35,955 nucleotides of DNA, taken from Bradyrhizobium sp. BRP22. GTDB taxonomy: Bacteria; Pseudomonadota; Alphaproteobacteria; Rhizobiales; Xanthobacteraceae. The stretch is from positions 1-35,955 of the forward strand of contig NZ_JADYVX010000053.1 of assembly GCF_020194175.1 (NCBI RefSeq), in the 5' to 3' direction. A model generated the notes under the pieces. That model was not told where the DNA came from and did no database searches. It worked only from the letters and a program-made list of their open reading frames with translations. A program made the position numbers and the translations under genes. Positions within the stretch are counted from its first letter, which is position 1. Each line of letters starts with the position of its first letter. Shown piece by piece: positions 23,389 through 31,074 of this stretch.

Positions 23389-24453
23389 CTACTCGATCAC
23401 CTCGTCAGCGCCGCTGATCAGCGAGGGTGAAAATTCGAGGCCGAGGAGCTTGGCGGCCTTCAGGTTGACGAGGAATTCGACCTTCGTGACCAGTTGAACC
23501 GGCAGGTTGGAGGGCTTCTCGCCATTGAGAATCCGCCCGGCATAAACGCCGGCGCGACGATGCGACTGCGCGAAATCTCCGCCGTAGCTCATCAGGCCTC
23601 CTGCGACCGGGAAGTCACGAGATTGGGTTATTGCGGGCACACGGTATCGTTGGGCGAGCTCGGCGAGTTGCCCGCTCCTGAACGCAAAGTAAGGATCCGA
23701 GGTGAAAACGAGTCCGCCCGCCGATTTCTGAGCGGTGACCGAGAAAACCGGTTCGAACTCTTGTTCGTTGCTGGCCTGCAGAATCTGCAGGCCTACCCCA
23801 AGGAAGTCTGCGGCGGAACGCAGGTTCTCCAATTGTGAATTGGCGGTTGGACTCGTGGGGTTGGCAACAACGGCCAATGTGGCCGCTGTCGGCAGCAGTT
23901 CGTGCATGAACTCAAGCCGCTTGCGGGATACTTCCACACTCAGGCTGGAAACACCCGTGATATTCCCGCCTGGCCGTGACAGGCTGTCCACCACGCCCAA
24001 TTGGACCGGATCCCCGCCCATCTCGAACACGATGGTCTTGTTGGCGGCAGAAGCTTTTGCCGCGAGCGCCACGGGAGCGCCGCCCGGAGCCACAATCAGG
24101 TCTACATTCCGGGCGGCCAGATCTGCGGCCAGAGCTGGTAATTTCTTGTACTGTCCGTCCGCCCATTGATATTCGATTGCGACATTGCGGCCCACGATGT
24201 AGCCGGTTTCGCCGAGCCCGTCGTGGAATGCTTTGAGCCGACTGGCGAATGGCACGGGCGATTCCGGGCAGAGATAGCCGATGACCGGCATCGTCGATCT
24301 CTGCGCCCCTGCCTGATGCGTCCAGGCTGCGGCACCGCCGAGCAGCGCAAGAAAGTCCCGCCGCCTGATCCGATCGAACGTCCTGGCGTGCCCCAAGGCC
24401 TTGAATCCAGTGCTGGCCATGTTTGCACCAACCGGCATCGCCTGGTCGCCCAT
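23389..24453 (-). CDS. ABC transporter substrate-binding protein (TrpX/DUF534-like), orphan
   Basis: It has 354 residues. A Tat-type signal (RIRRRDFLALLGGAAAWTHQ) precedes the mature protein, which begins near MPVIGYLCPESPVPFASRLK. It matches the ABC_sub_bind (DUF534, TrpX-like) family: AFHDGLGETGYIVGRNVAIE, YQWADGQYKKLPALAADLAA, VDLIVAPGGAPVALAAKAAS-like loop, and GVSSLSVEVSRKRLEFMHEL. The ligand is unknown; relatives bind aromatic amino acids or other small molecules. It lies 63 bp downstream of a membrane cyclase on the same strand and lacks ABC permease or ATPase genes, so a sensory role with that cyclase is plausible. It is convergent with the Bug-type gene at 22341. Confidence 0.92.
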   Translation of the reverse strand: MGDQAMPVGANMASTGFKALGHARTFDRIRRRDFLALLGGAAAWTHQAGAQRSTMPVIGYLCPESPVPFASRLKAFHDGLGETGYIVGRNVAIEYQWADGQYKKLPALAADLAARNVDLIVAPGGAPVALAAKASAANKTIVFEMGGDPVQLGVVDSLSRPGGNITGVSSLSVEVSRKRLEFMHELLPTAATLAVVANPTSPTANSQLENLRSAADFLGVGLQILQASNEQEFEPVFSVTAQKSAGGLVFTSDPYFAFRSGQLAELAQRYRVPAITQSRDFPVAGGLMSYGGDFAQSHRRAGVYAGRILNGEKPSNLPVQLVTKVEFLVNLKAAKLLGLEFSPSLISGADEVIE

Positions 24454-24516
24454 GAGCGCGGATCCTGCTGTTCACGTCGCGCCAAATGCGTCCTGCACCA
24501 GACGTCACCTGCCGAG

Positions 24517-26268
24517 CTAGTTCAATCGGCTCACGTCTTGGATGGGCGCATCGAACACGATACCAAAGACCGGTATGGCCTCATCATAACCCTTGATCGG
24601 ACGATTCCCCATTTTTTTGCGCGAGCGCCTGTCCTTGACGGCCTCGGCGACCTCGTCGTTCATCAGGATTTCCCGGTCGGCCGCGGACGCACACAGGCGG
24701 GCCGCGAGATTAACCACACTGCCGATGGCCGTATAGTCGAACCGGTTTTCGTATCCGATCCGTCCAACCGTTGCCGGGCCACTGGCAAGACCTACCCCGA
24801 ACCCGATTTGATACCCCCGCTTTTGCCAGCAGACGATGAGTTCTTGCACGGTCCTCTGCATCTCCACAGCCAGGTCGACTGCCGTTAGCGCCGGCTCTTT
24901 GACGGGGACCGGTGCATTGACGAGAACCATCAGGCCATCGCCCGAGAAGCTGATGAGGGTCGCGGCAAAGGTCGTAATGACCTTGCCGAGCGCCTCATAG
25001 TACTCCGAGAGCACGCTCATGACTTCCTCTGGCGTCACTCCCGCAGAGAACGAGGTGAAGCCTCGCAGGTCGCAGAACACCACGACCACCTCGGTGCGGC
25101 GCCCCTCCAAGACGCTGTCGTCGCCGGTTTGATCGACGAGATCAGCGACTTGCGGCGCGAGAAACCGTTTGAGTCTGGCAATCCGCTCCTGGTGCTCCTG
25201 CGCCAGCGCCAATTCGGCCGCCATCCGGTTGAAACTCTCCGCCAGACGCTGAAACTCATCTCCGGTCTTGATGCTGATGCGATGATCGAAAAATCCGGCT
25301 CTGATCCGCTCGGTCCCTTCCTCGAGGAGCCGGATCGGCTCGGTCATCCGGTGCGCCAGCGCATAGGCGAGCAAGCCCGAGAACATGGTGCCGGCCAGGA
25401 GAAGCCCTGCGGTCCGCCACAAGGCTGCATAGATGGGGCCGAAAGCTTCGGACACGGGCTGTTCCACCACGACGGTCCAGTCGGGACCGGCAACAGGCGC
25501 GGCAGCAGCGGCAATCGCGTAGCCCTCCACGTCGCGGCCGGTCGCGAAGCCCGCTCTTGCGCGCCCGATCGCATCGCGTATGGCCTGAAACGGCTTGGAC
25601 GTGGCTTCGTCCGCGCCGCGCAGGACGAGGCTGATGTCCGGGTGAGCAATCAGCCGGCCGGGCCGGTCCAGCACGAACGCGGAGCCGGTTTTTCCCACCT
25701 TGATGGCGGATATGACGTCCCAGATCAGCTTGAGATTGACCTCGGCGACCACCACTCCAACCGACGGTCGGTTGCCGGAAATCGCAACTGTCAGGTACGG
25801 CTCGGAGCCTCGGTGGTAGCTCACGTCGCCGAACCAGATCCGGGCCGAGCGGGCGCCGACCACCGCGGGATCGGAGGATCGGTCAGTGCGGCTGTCAATT
25901 CGATTGAGACCGACACGCGAGACGAAAAGGCGCTCTCGTCCGGCATGGTCGAACAGTGCAAGACTCACGATCGCGGGAGCTTGGCGAAACAGGCGCAACG
26001 CATCGGTCCGCCGCCCCTCGTCGGGACCATCGGTCCAGGGAAGCTGAACCAGCCAGCCAAGCTCGTTGGTGATGTTGTCGATAAAGCCATGGATTCTGGC
26101 TGCGGCGGATGTCGCCTGAACACCGAGCACTTGATCGAGTCTCGCACGCTGATCGCGATATCCAAACCAGGCTTCGATCACACCGTTGATCGCGAGCGGA
26201 ATTGCCACCGCCAAAAAAAACACGAGCAGGTACTTCTGGAAGAGGCCGCGAAAACGTTGCCGGACCAT
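24517..26268 (-). CDS. Membrane class III nucleotidyl cyclase with Cache and HAMP domains
   Basis: It has 583 residues from ATG 26268 (GAGG 9 nt upstream; the frame stays open to 26382 without a better site). TM1 is at about 13-33, then a periplasmic Cache-type sensor (about 38-275), TM2 (about 283-305), HAMP (306-360) and the cyclase domain (about 385-565). Metal Asp400 (VFCDLRGF) and Asp444 (SGDG), Asp511 (FDYTAIG), Asn520 and Arg524 are present. The position of the purine-specifying Lys, four residues before Asp444, is Ser440 (TLISFSGD), so activity or base preference may differ. It signals external small-molecule binding as intracellular cyclic nucleotide. A binding-protein gene follows in the same direction. 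Confidence 0.92.
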   Translation of the reverse strand: MVRQRFRGLFQKYLLVFFLAVAIPLAINGVIEAWFGYRDQRARLDQVLGVQATSAAARIHGFIDNITNELGWLVQLPWTDGPDEGRRTDALRLFRQAPAIVSLALFDHAGRERLFVSRVGLNRIDSRTDRSSDPAVVGARSARIWFGDVSYHRGSEPYLTVAISGNRPSVGVVVAEVNLKLIWDVISAIKVGKTGSAFVLDRPGRLIAHPDISLVLRGADEATSKPFQAIRDAIGRARAGFATGRDVEGYAIAAAAAPVAGPDWTVVVEQPVSEAFGPIYAALWRTAGLLLAGTMFSGLLAYALAHRMTEPIRLLEEGTERIRAGFFDHRISIKTGDEFQRLAESFNRMAAELALAQEHQERIARLKRFLAPQVADLVDQTGDDSVLEGRRTEVVVVFCDLRGFTSFSAGVTPEEVMSVLSEYYEALGKVITTFAATLISFSGDGLMVLVNAPVPVKEPALTAVDLAVEMQRTVQELIVCWQKRGYQIGFGVGLASGPATVGRIGYENRFDYTAIGSVVNLAARLCASAADREILMNDEVAEAVKDRRSRKKMGNRPIKGYDEAIPVFGIVFDAPIQDVSRLN

Positions 26269-26416
26269 GCCCGCACACCTCAATCCCGTTCTGTGGGGAT
26301 AGATTAGAACGAGTTCAGGTCCGGAGGAAGGTTGGGCGAGCGCTCCATTTGCGCGGCCTCGCCCAACCGGGGCCGCTCGCAAACAGAGTGCCTGCGCCGA
26401 ACGGGACGACGGCGTC

Positions 26417-27034
26417 CTAGCGCGCCCGCGTCAGAGCGAGCCAGATGCCGCCACCGATCATGAAGCCGCCGGAGACGCGCGACATCAGGCGCGTCCGCTC
26501 CTTGGAAAAGAATTTGCGCGCGCGGCCGGCGAGCAGCGCGTAGATCATGTCGCTCATCGCCGCCGTCACCATGAAGGTCACGCCAAGCAGCGCGACCTGC
26601 GGAAAGTGGTCCTTGTTCAGGTCCATGAACTGCGGAATGAAGGCGCCGAAGAACACCAGCACTTTCGGGTTCGACAGCAGCACCAGGAATCCTTGCAGGA
26701 AGAATCCCCCGCGCGGCGGCGGGGGCGGCGCATCGGCGCTTACGCCCTCGACCGGGGCGCGGATCAGCTTGATGCCGAGCCAGACCAGGTAAGCCGCGCC
26801 GGCAAAACGCACCCAGTCGAACCAGTAGCCCATCGTCGCCATCAGCGAGGTCAGGCCGACGGCGACGATGCCGATCACGATCGCCAGCCCCGCCTGCGCG
26901 CCCAGCACATTGGTCAGCGCCGCGCGAGTGCCATGGCGCAGCCCGTTGGCGATCACCAGCGTGACGATCGGGCCGGGCAACAAAGCGAGCGCAATGCAGG
27001 CGGCGACATAGGCGAGATAGGCGTGCAGGGACAT
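26417..27034 (-). CDS. LysE/RhtB-family amino-acid exporter
   Basis: It has 205 residues. It is a LysE-type translocator: the N-terminal signature ALLPGPIVTLVIANGLRHGTR (about 18-38), a mid-protein cytosolic Pro-rich loop (DAPPPPPRGGFF, about 125-136), NPKVLVFFGAFIPQFMD, and about six hydrophobic segments. Family members export amino acids, homoserine lactones or other small metabolites with proton antiport; the substrate cannot be told. ATG 27034 is the natural start. It stands alone between the cyclase and the secreted-protein pair. A G/C hairpin at 27081-27100 separates it from the upstream gene. Confidence 0.92.
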   Translation of the reverse strand: MSLHAYLAYVAACIALALLPGPIVTLVIANGLRHGTRAALTNVLGAQAGLAIVIGIVAVGLTSLMATMGYWFDWVRFAGAAYLVWLGIKLIRAPVEGVSADAPPPPPRGGFFLQGFLVLLSNPKVLVFFGAFIPQFMDLNKDHFPQVALLGVTFMVTAAMSDMIYALLAGRARKFFSKERTRLMSRVSGGFMIGGGIWLALTRAR

Positions 27035-27080
27035 GGGGAGGACTCGGCTGGAAGGTCTGGTTGCATCATAAGGATGGGGA

Positions 27081-27100
27081 CGCCGGGGACAAGCCCGGCG
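27081..27100 (-). terminator. Hairpin after the small secreted protein gene
   Basis: CGCCGGG, six-base loop GACAAG, CCCGGCG: a perfect 7-bp stem 10 bp after the stop codon of the minus-strand gene at 27110. Its downstream side lacks a T-run, so it is a moderate terminator candidate that also separates the LysE gene from the preceding operon. Confidence 0.5.
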
Positions 27101-27109
27101 GGGCGAGCG

Positions 27110-27646
27110 CTATTGCGTATTCATTGCTGATTTGATCCATTGCACCGGCGCGGCGCTGGCCAGGAATTCCAGCGCGGCACGCCGTAGCTGAATGACATCT
27201 CCCCTGCCCTGCGCCGCCACCACCAGCAGATCGCAGCGGTGCGAGACGGCGATGCCGATTGCAGCATGCATGCCATCGCCCGGCTTCAGATGATAGGGCC
27301 TGACACGTCCGGGCATATCGGCGACACGCACCGCTTCGCCGGCGCCGATCGGAACAAAACGTTCGCTGATGAGGTCCACATCCGCGACGCGATCGACCTC
27401 GTCGTCATCGGCAACGCCGCTTGTGCAATTGCAGAAGCCGAGCTTTGGCCGGATATAGACTTCGACATCGCCGCCGCAGGATGCCGCGCTGCAGCGGAAC
27501 GCGCGGCCTGCGGGCCAGCCGTCGCGCGGGAACGGCCATGCGATCTCCTTCCAGTTATCGCGGGGCGCCGCGCTCTCGTAAGCTGCGACGCCCGAAAGAA
27601 CGCCGAACACAAGTGCCGCAGCCCCGATGACCGACGAGGTTCGCAT
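27110..27646 (-). CDS. Small secreted Cys-containing protein, function unknown
   Basis: It has 178 residues. Signal peptide MRTSSVIGAAALVFGVLSGV has a cleavage site near VAAYES. The mature part has a Trp/Phe-rich opening (NWKEIAWPFPRDGWPAGRAF) and four Cys in two close pairs: CSAASC, then CNC within RPKLGFCNCTSGVADDDEVD. The Cys spacing could bind metal or form disulphides; the acidic run could bind a cation. The family was not recognised, but the pattern looks conserved rather than random. It starts 6 nt after the end of the LVIVD-repeat protein gene, so the two are surely co-transcribed and both exported. They likely work together at the cell surface or in the periplasm. Confidence 0.75.
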   Translation of the reverse strand: MRTSSVIGAAALVFGVLSGVAAYESAAPRDNWKEIAWPFPRDGWPAGRAFRCSAASCGGDVEVYIRPKLGFCNCTSGVADDDEVDRVADVDLISERFVPIGAGEAVRVADMPGRVRPYHLKPGDGMHAAIGIAVSHRCDLLVVAAQGRGDVIQLRRAALEFLASAAPVQWIKSAMNTQ

Positions 27647-27652
27647 GCGCCG

Positions 27653-29095
27653 TCACGGCAGGCCGGCGACGGCGCGGGCCTCGCCGGTCAATTCGAGGAT
27701 ATGCAGGCCGGTATTGGCGCGATCGACGGCATAGATATAGCCGCGCTCGTCGGTCTCGACATTGTTGGTCTGGATCGCGACCTTGCAGCGATCCGCGCCC
27801 TCGACGGTCACGCAGCGCTTGTCGGTGGCCGACGTGATCGACGGGATGAAGTAGCCGACCTCCTTGGGGTGATAGGGATCGCGGATATCGAGCGCACGCA
27901 CGCCGGCATTGAAAAACGCGATGAAGGCCATTTTCCTGTAGTAGACCGGCGCCATGCTCTCGCTCGAGGAATGAGAGCCGAACCGGCCGCCGCGCTCGCA
28001 GAACGAGCCGCTCGCCTCCGGCACGGTGTAGCTGGAGATCATCATCGGCCGCGTTTCGGTGGTGACATCGGCGAACCACACCATCTGCCGCGCCTCGCCG
28101 CATTCATTCAAGATTGCCTCGTCGACGATCATGACGATGTCGCGGGTCTTGCCGTCCTTGTCGTGCGAGAACTCCGCGATCGGCATGCCCGGCATCGGGA
28201 ACGTCGTATGCGCGCCGTTCAGGGCGGAGAGCGGCATGCGCGATATTTCGGGATAGCGGAGATTTTCCGCGATCGGCTCCTTCGGCCCATTGAGCAGCTT
28301 TTCGCGGTCGACGATCTGCAGGAAACCGCCCTTGTTGGTGCCATAGCCGAAATAGACGCGGTTGCGACCTGGCCCGGTCGAGATCGGCCCGTGCAGCTCG
28401 GTCGGCACCGCGCCGGTCGATCCGGGCTCCTGGCCCGGCAGGCCGAAGTCCCTGATCTTCACGGGGTGGGCGGGATCGCCGAGATCGTAGACCTGCGTCA
28501 TGCGGCGGGTGCGCCAGTCCGGCGCGCCCGACACCAGGAAGGCGATGCCGGTGTCGCACTCCCACCAGCTCTTATGCGTGTCCTTCAGTCCACCGATCCG
28601 CGTGATCAGCGCGGGATTGGCGGGATCGGCGACATTCCAGATCTCATGCGCCTCGCTGCCGAAGGTGCGCAGCATATAGACCGCGTTGCGGTCGCCCTTC
28701 GGCAGATCCTTGCCGTCGCAGACGCGCACCATCTGTGCGCCGCCGGATTCGTATTTGCCTTCCTGTCCCGGAATGTGGCGCAGATATTTTGGATGCGCGG
28801 GGTCGGTGACATCGACGATCGACGTGCCGTTCGGTTCCGGCTTGCCGGTCATCGGATTGATCGGATCGGGAATCTCGTCGGTGCCGCCGTGATGACCGAT
28901 ATAGGCGATCCAGCGGTCGCCCTGATGATGGATGGTCGGCTGATAGGCGCTGCGCGCCTGCAGATCGTTGGTTCCAACCAGCTTCATGTTGGAGGCTTCA
29001 GGCGGCGCTCCGACCTTTTGCTGCTGCGCGTCAACGCTTGAGCACCCGAGAAAAGAAAGCGCCACACACAGCGCAAGTTTGCCGCCACCCTTCAT
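27653..29095 (-). CDS. Secreted LVIVD-repeat beta-propeller-like protein
   Basis: It has 480 residues. Signal peptide MKGGGKLALCVALSFLGC precedes SSVDAQQQ; cleavage after VDA is likely, while the LGC site is a poor lipobox. The mature protein carries several LVIVD-type repeats, in which a hydrophobic strand ends in V-D/T-D/D-P-x-x-P: SIVDVTDPAHPKYLRHI, IWNVADPANPALITRI, VYDLGDPAHPVKIRDF, and ALDIRDPYHPKEVGYF. Such repeats build beta-propeller-like surface proteins of unknown function. ATG 29095 has GGGGTG 6 nt upstream; the frame upstream is a shadow of the divergent ArsR and SRPBCC genes. It forms an operon with the small secreted protein downstream (6-nt gap). Confidence 0.87.
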   Translation of the reverse strand: MKGGGKLALCVALSFLGCSSVDAQQQKVGAPPEASNMKLVGTNDLQARSAYQPTIHHQGDRWIAYIGHHGGTDEIPDPINPMTGKPEPNGTSIVDVTDPAHPKYLRHIPGQEGKYESGGAQMVRVCDGKDLPKGDRNAVYMLRTFGSEAHEIWNVADPANPALITRIGGLKDTHKSWWECDTGIAFLVSGAPDWRTRRMTQVYDLGDPAHPVKIRDFGLPGQEPGSTGAVPTELHGPISTGPGRNRVYFGYGTNKGGFLQIVDREKLLNGPKEPIAENLRYPEISRMPLSALNGAHTTFPMPGMPIAEFSHDKDGKTRDIVMIVDEAILNECGEARQMVWFADVTTETRPMMISSYTVPEASGSFCERGGRFGSHSSSESMAPVYYRKMAFIAFFNAGVRALDIRDPYHPKEVGYFIPSITSATDKRCVTVEGADRCKVAIQTNNVETDERGYIYAVDRANTGLHILELTGEARAVAGLP

Positions 29096-29178
29096 CCGTT
29101 TCACCCCGTGTTTCAAGGCCAATCTGCGTTGGCTGTAAGCAGGATAACACGACCATGCGCATCGCCAAAAACACACGC

Positions 29179-29215
29179 TTGACATGCAACCATTTGGTTG
29201 CCTATTGTCGATCGC
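29179..29215 (+). promoter_or_regulatory. Promoter and operator of ArsR-type regulator
   Basis: TTGACA at 29179-29184 and TATTGT at 29203-29208 are separated by 18 nt. Between them lies a perfect inverted repeat GCAACC-ATTT-GGTTGC (29186-29201), where a bound repressor would block polymerase. The usual start of transcription, about 7 nt after the -10, coincides with ATG 29216. There is no ribosome site in the gap, so a leaderless mRNA is likely. Confidence 0.75.
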
Positions 29216-29530
29216 ATGGATGAAGTCTTCAAAGCGCTGGCGGACGCGTCGCGGCGGTCGCTCCTGGACAGGCTTCACGGCAGAAACGGACAGACGCTGA
29301 ACGAATTGTGCGAAGGCCTCGCCATGACGCGGCAGGCGGTGACGAAACACCTTGTTATTCTCGAACAGGCCAATCTCGTCACCACGCTCAAGCATGGCCG
29401 CGAGAAGCTGCACTATCTCAATCCGGTGCCGATCCATCAGATCGGCGAACGGTGGATCAGGAAATTCGAGCGCGCCAAGCTCACCGCGCTCACCGAATTG
29501 AAACGGCAACTGGAGAAGCGTGATGAGTAA
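29216..29530 (+). CDS. ArsR-family winged-helix regulator
   Basis: It has 104 residues. A compact winged-helix repressor: MDEVFKALADASRRSLLDRL at the start, the recognition helix region LNELCEGLAMTRQAVTKHLV, and a wing (LVTTLKHGREKLHYLNP). The Cys pairs of metal sensors are absent, which fits the subset of ArsR proteins found before SRPBCC (AHSA1-type) genes. It should bind the GCAACC/GGTTGC palindrome inside its own promoter and release on an unknown ligand. ATG 29216 lies only 7 nt after the -10 and has no ribosome site, so translation is probably leaderless; the upstream TTG 29198 falls inside the promoter. The stop overlaps the next gene by 8 bp. Confidence 0.92.
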   Translation: MDEVFKALADASRRSLLDRLHGRNGQTLNELCEGLAMTRQAVTKHLVILEQANLVTTLKHGREKLHYLNPVPIHQIGERWIRKFERAKLTALTELKRQLEKRDE

Positions 29531-29984
29531 GCCGGAATTCGTCTATGTGATCTATATCCAGGCGCCTTGCGAAAAGGTCTGGGATGCGCTGCTCGATCCG
29601 GAGATGACCAAGGATTATTGGGGCAGGAAGCGCAACCGCTCGGACTGGAGCAAGGGTGCGACGTGGCAACACGAAGATTACGACGACCCTTCCGAAGTCG
29701 CGATCGCCGGCACCGTCATCGAGAGCGAGCGCCCACACCGCCTCGTGCTGAGCTGGGCGCGGCCGGCAAATGCAGGCGATCCTGACAAGGTATCGCGGGT
29801 CACCTTCATGATCGAGGAACAGTTCGGCTCGACCAAATTGACCGTCGTGCATAGTGAACTCGACGACGAGATGCTGCGCGGCGTCAGCGCCGGCTGGCCT
29901 GCGATCCTGTCGAGCATGAAGACGTTGCTGGAAACCGGCGCGTCAATGCCGATGACGCGACAACGCTGGAAGGGCGGCAAGTAG
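29523..29984 (+). CDS. SRPBCC (AHSA1-like) protein, first of three
   Basis: It has 153 residues and an SRPBCC helix-grip fold with a hydrophobic ligand cavity: EFVYVIYIQAPCEKVWDALL at the start, then TKDYWGRKRN, and the closing helix GWPAILSSMKTLLETG. The family includes ligand-binding, cyclase/aromatase and Hsp90-cochaperone-related domains; the function here is unknown. ATG 29523 overlaps the ArsR gene by 8 bp, indicating coupled translation. Together with the two genes that follow (30004 and 30498) it forms a tandem set with the same opening and closing motifs, clearly descended by duplication. Expression is probably repressed by the ArsR protein. Confidence 0.9.
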   Translation: MSKPEFVYVIYIQAPCEKVWDALLDPEMTKDYWGRKRNRSDWSKGATWQHEDYDDPSEVAIAGTVIESERPHRLVLSWARPANAGDPDKVSRVTFMIEEQFGSTKLTVVHSELDDEMLRGVSAGWPAILSSMKTLLETGASMPMTRQRWKGGK

Positions 29985-30003
29985 CTTCGCGGAGGGTTTC
30001 AGA

Positions 30004-30471
30004 ATGTCCACGCCGGAATTCGTGTACGTCACCTATATCGAGACCACGCCCGAGAAATTGTGGGAGGCTCTGACCGATAGCGACTTCACCAGGCGTTACT
30101 GGTTCAACACGGAAGTGAGATCCGACTGGAAGGTGGGCTCGCCGTTCGCGCTGGTCATGAACGGCACCACGACTGACGTCGGAGAAATCCTCGAGGCGGA
30201 CCGGCCGCGGCGCCTCGCCTACACCTTCAAGCACCAGCTCGATGAGGACATGCGCAACGAGCCGCCGACCAAGGTCGCCTTCACCCTCGAGCCCCACGGC
30301 AGTCTCGTGAAGCTGACCGTGACGCATGAAGGCTTCGTCGAAGACAGCAAACTCTTCGACGGCATCTCCAAGGGATGGCCGGCGATCTTGTCCGGACTCA
30401 AGACCCTGCTCGAGACCGGGAAAGTGTTCGCGATCCCGCCGCGCGCGCTTGAGATCGACGGGTTCGAATAG
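30004..30471 (+). CDS. SRPBCC (AHSA1-like) protein, second of three
   Basis: It has 155 residues, the same fold and motif order as its neighbours: EFVYVTYIETTPEKLWEALT, then TRRYWFNTEVRSDWKVGSPF, and GWPAILSGLKTLLETG near the C-terminus. GGAGGG lies about 8 nt before ATG 30004. The gap from the previous gene is 19 bp, so it is part of the same operon. It is closer to the first copy at the N-terminus (PEFVYV) and carries its own tail (IPPRALEIDGFE). By family it may bind a hydrophobic ligand; the identity is unknown. Confidence 0.9.
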   Translation: MSTPEFVYVTYIETTPEKLWEALTDSDFTRRYWFNTEVRSDWKVGSPFALVMNGTTTDVGEILEADRPRRLAYTFKHQLDEDMRNEPPTKVAFTLEPHGSLVKLTVTHEGFVEDSKLFDGISKGWPAILSGLKTLLETGKVFAIPPRALEIDGFE

Positions 30472-30497
30472 GGATGAAAATCTATCGGAGGAACCGA

Positions 30498-31016
30498 GTG
30501 GATATGAATATCGAGACGTTCAAGCCGGCAATCGTCTACACGATCTATATCGCCTCCACGCCGCAGAAGGTCTGGGAGGCGCTGACCAGCGCCGAGTTCA
30601 GCCGGAAGTATTTTTTCGGCAACGCGGTCGAGGTCGATCTCCGCGTCGGCGGCGCCTTCATGGTGCGCACCCCCGACGGCGCGCCGCATATCACCGGCGA
30701 GGTGATCGAATGCGAGCCCGCGCGAAAGCTGACCGTGACCTTCAACGTCAACTGGCCGGCGCTGGTGGAAAAGCTCGGGCCGACGCTCGTGACCTATGAG
30801 ATCGAGCAGGCCGGCAACGCGGTCAGGCTGACGCTGCTGCAATCGCACGACCGGCCGCTCAGCGACGATATCCTCTCCGGCGGCCGCTCCGGCTGGCCCG
30901 CGATCCTCTCCAGCCTCAAGAGCCTCCTGGAGACCGGCAATCCCCTCGTCGTCCAGATGCAGCCGCCGGAGCGCATGCTGGCGGCGCTGAAGGAATTAGG
31001 GATCGTAACTCCGTAA
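30498..31016 (+). CDS. SRPBCC (AHSA1-like) protein, third of three
   Basis: It has 172 residues from GTG 30498, which is preceded by GGAGG with a 6-nt spacer. The frame is open from ATG 30474, but that ATG lies upstream of the ribosome site; ATG 30504 is a further alternative. Motifs match the other two copies: AIVYTIYIASTPQKVWEALT, SRKYFFGNAVEVDLRVGGAF and GWPAILSSLKSLLETG, followed by a longer tail (QMQPPERMLAALKELGIVTP). It is the last gene of the ArsR-SRPBCC operon. A rhizobial palindrome (31027-31063) follows it, then a convergent acyl-CoA synthetase gene. Confidence 0.9.
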   Translation: MDMNIETFKPAIVYTIYIASTPQKVWEALTSAEFSRKYFFGNAVEVDLRVGGAFMVRTPDGAPHITGEVIECEPARKLTVTFNVNWPALVEKLGPTLVTYEIEQAGNAVRLTLLQSHDRPLSDDILSGGRSGWPAILSSLKSLLETGNPLVVQMQPPERMLAALKELGIVTP

Positions 31017-31026
31017 GGGACAATCG

Positions 31027-31063
31027 CGTAGTCCGGGTGGAGCGCAGCGTAACCCGGGCTACG
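31027..31063. repeat. Rhizobial intergenic palindrome (CCCGGG type)
   Basis: Arms CGTAGTCCGGGT (31027-31038) and ACCCGGGCTACG (31052-31063) with a 13-nt loop containing GAGCGCAGCGTA. As I recall this is a common Bradyrhizobium intergenic repeat. Here it sits between two convergent genes and may form a shared transcript end. Confidence 0.7.
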
Positions 31064-31074
31064 AGGCTACGGCG

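Noticed and set aside
27239..29041. 600-codon open frame antisense to the LVIVD-repeat and small secreted protein genes
   Set aside because: It spans two real genes and the gap between them on the opposite strand, and has a composition typical of an antisense G+C-rich frame.
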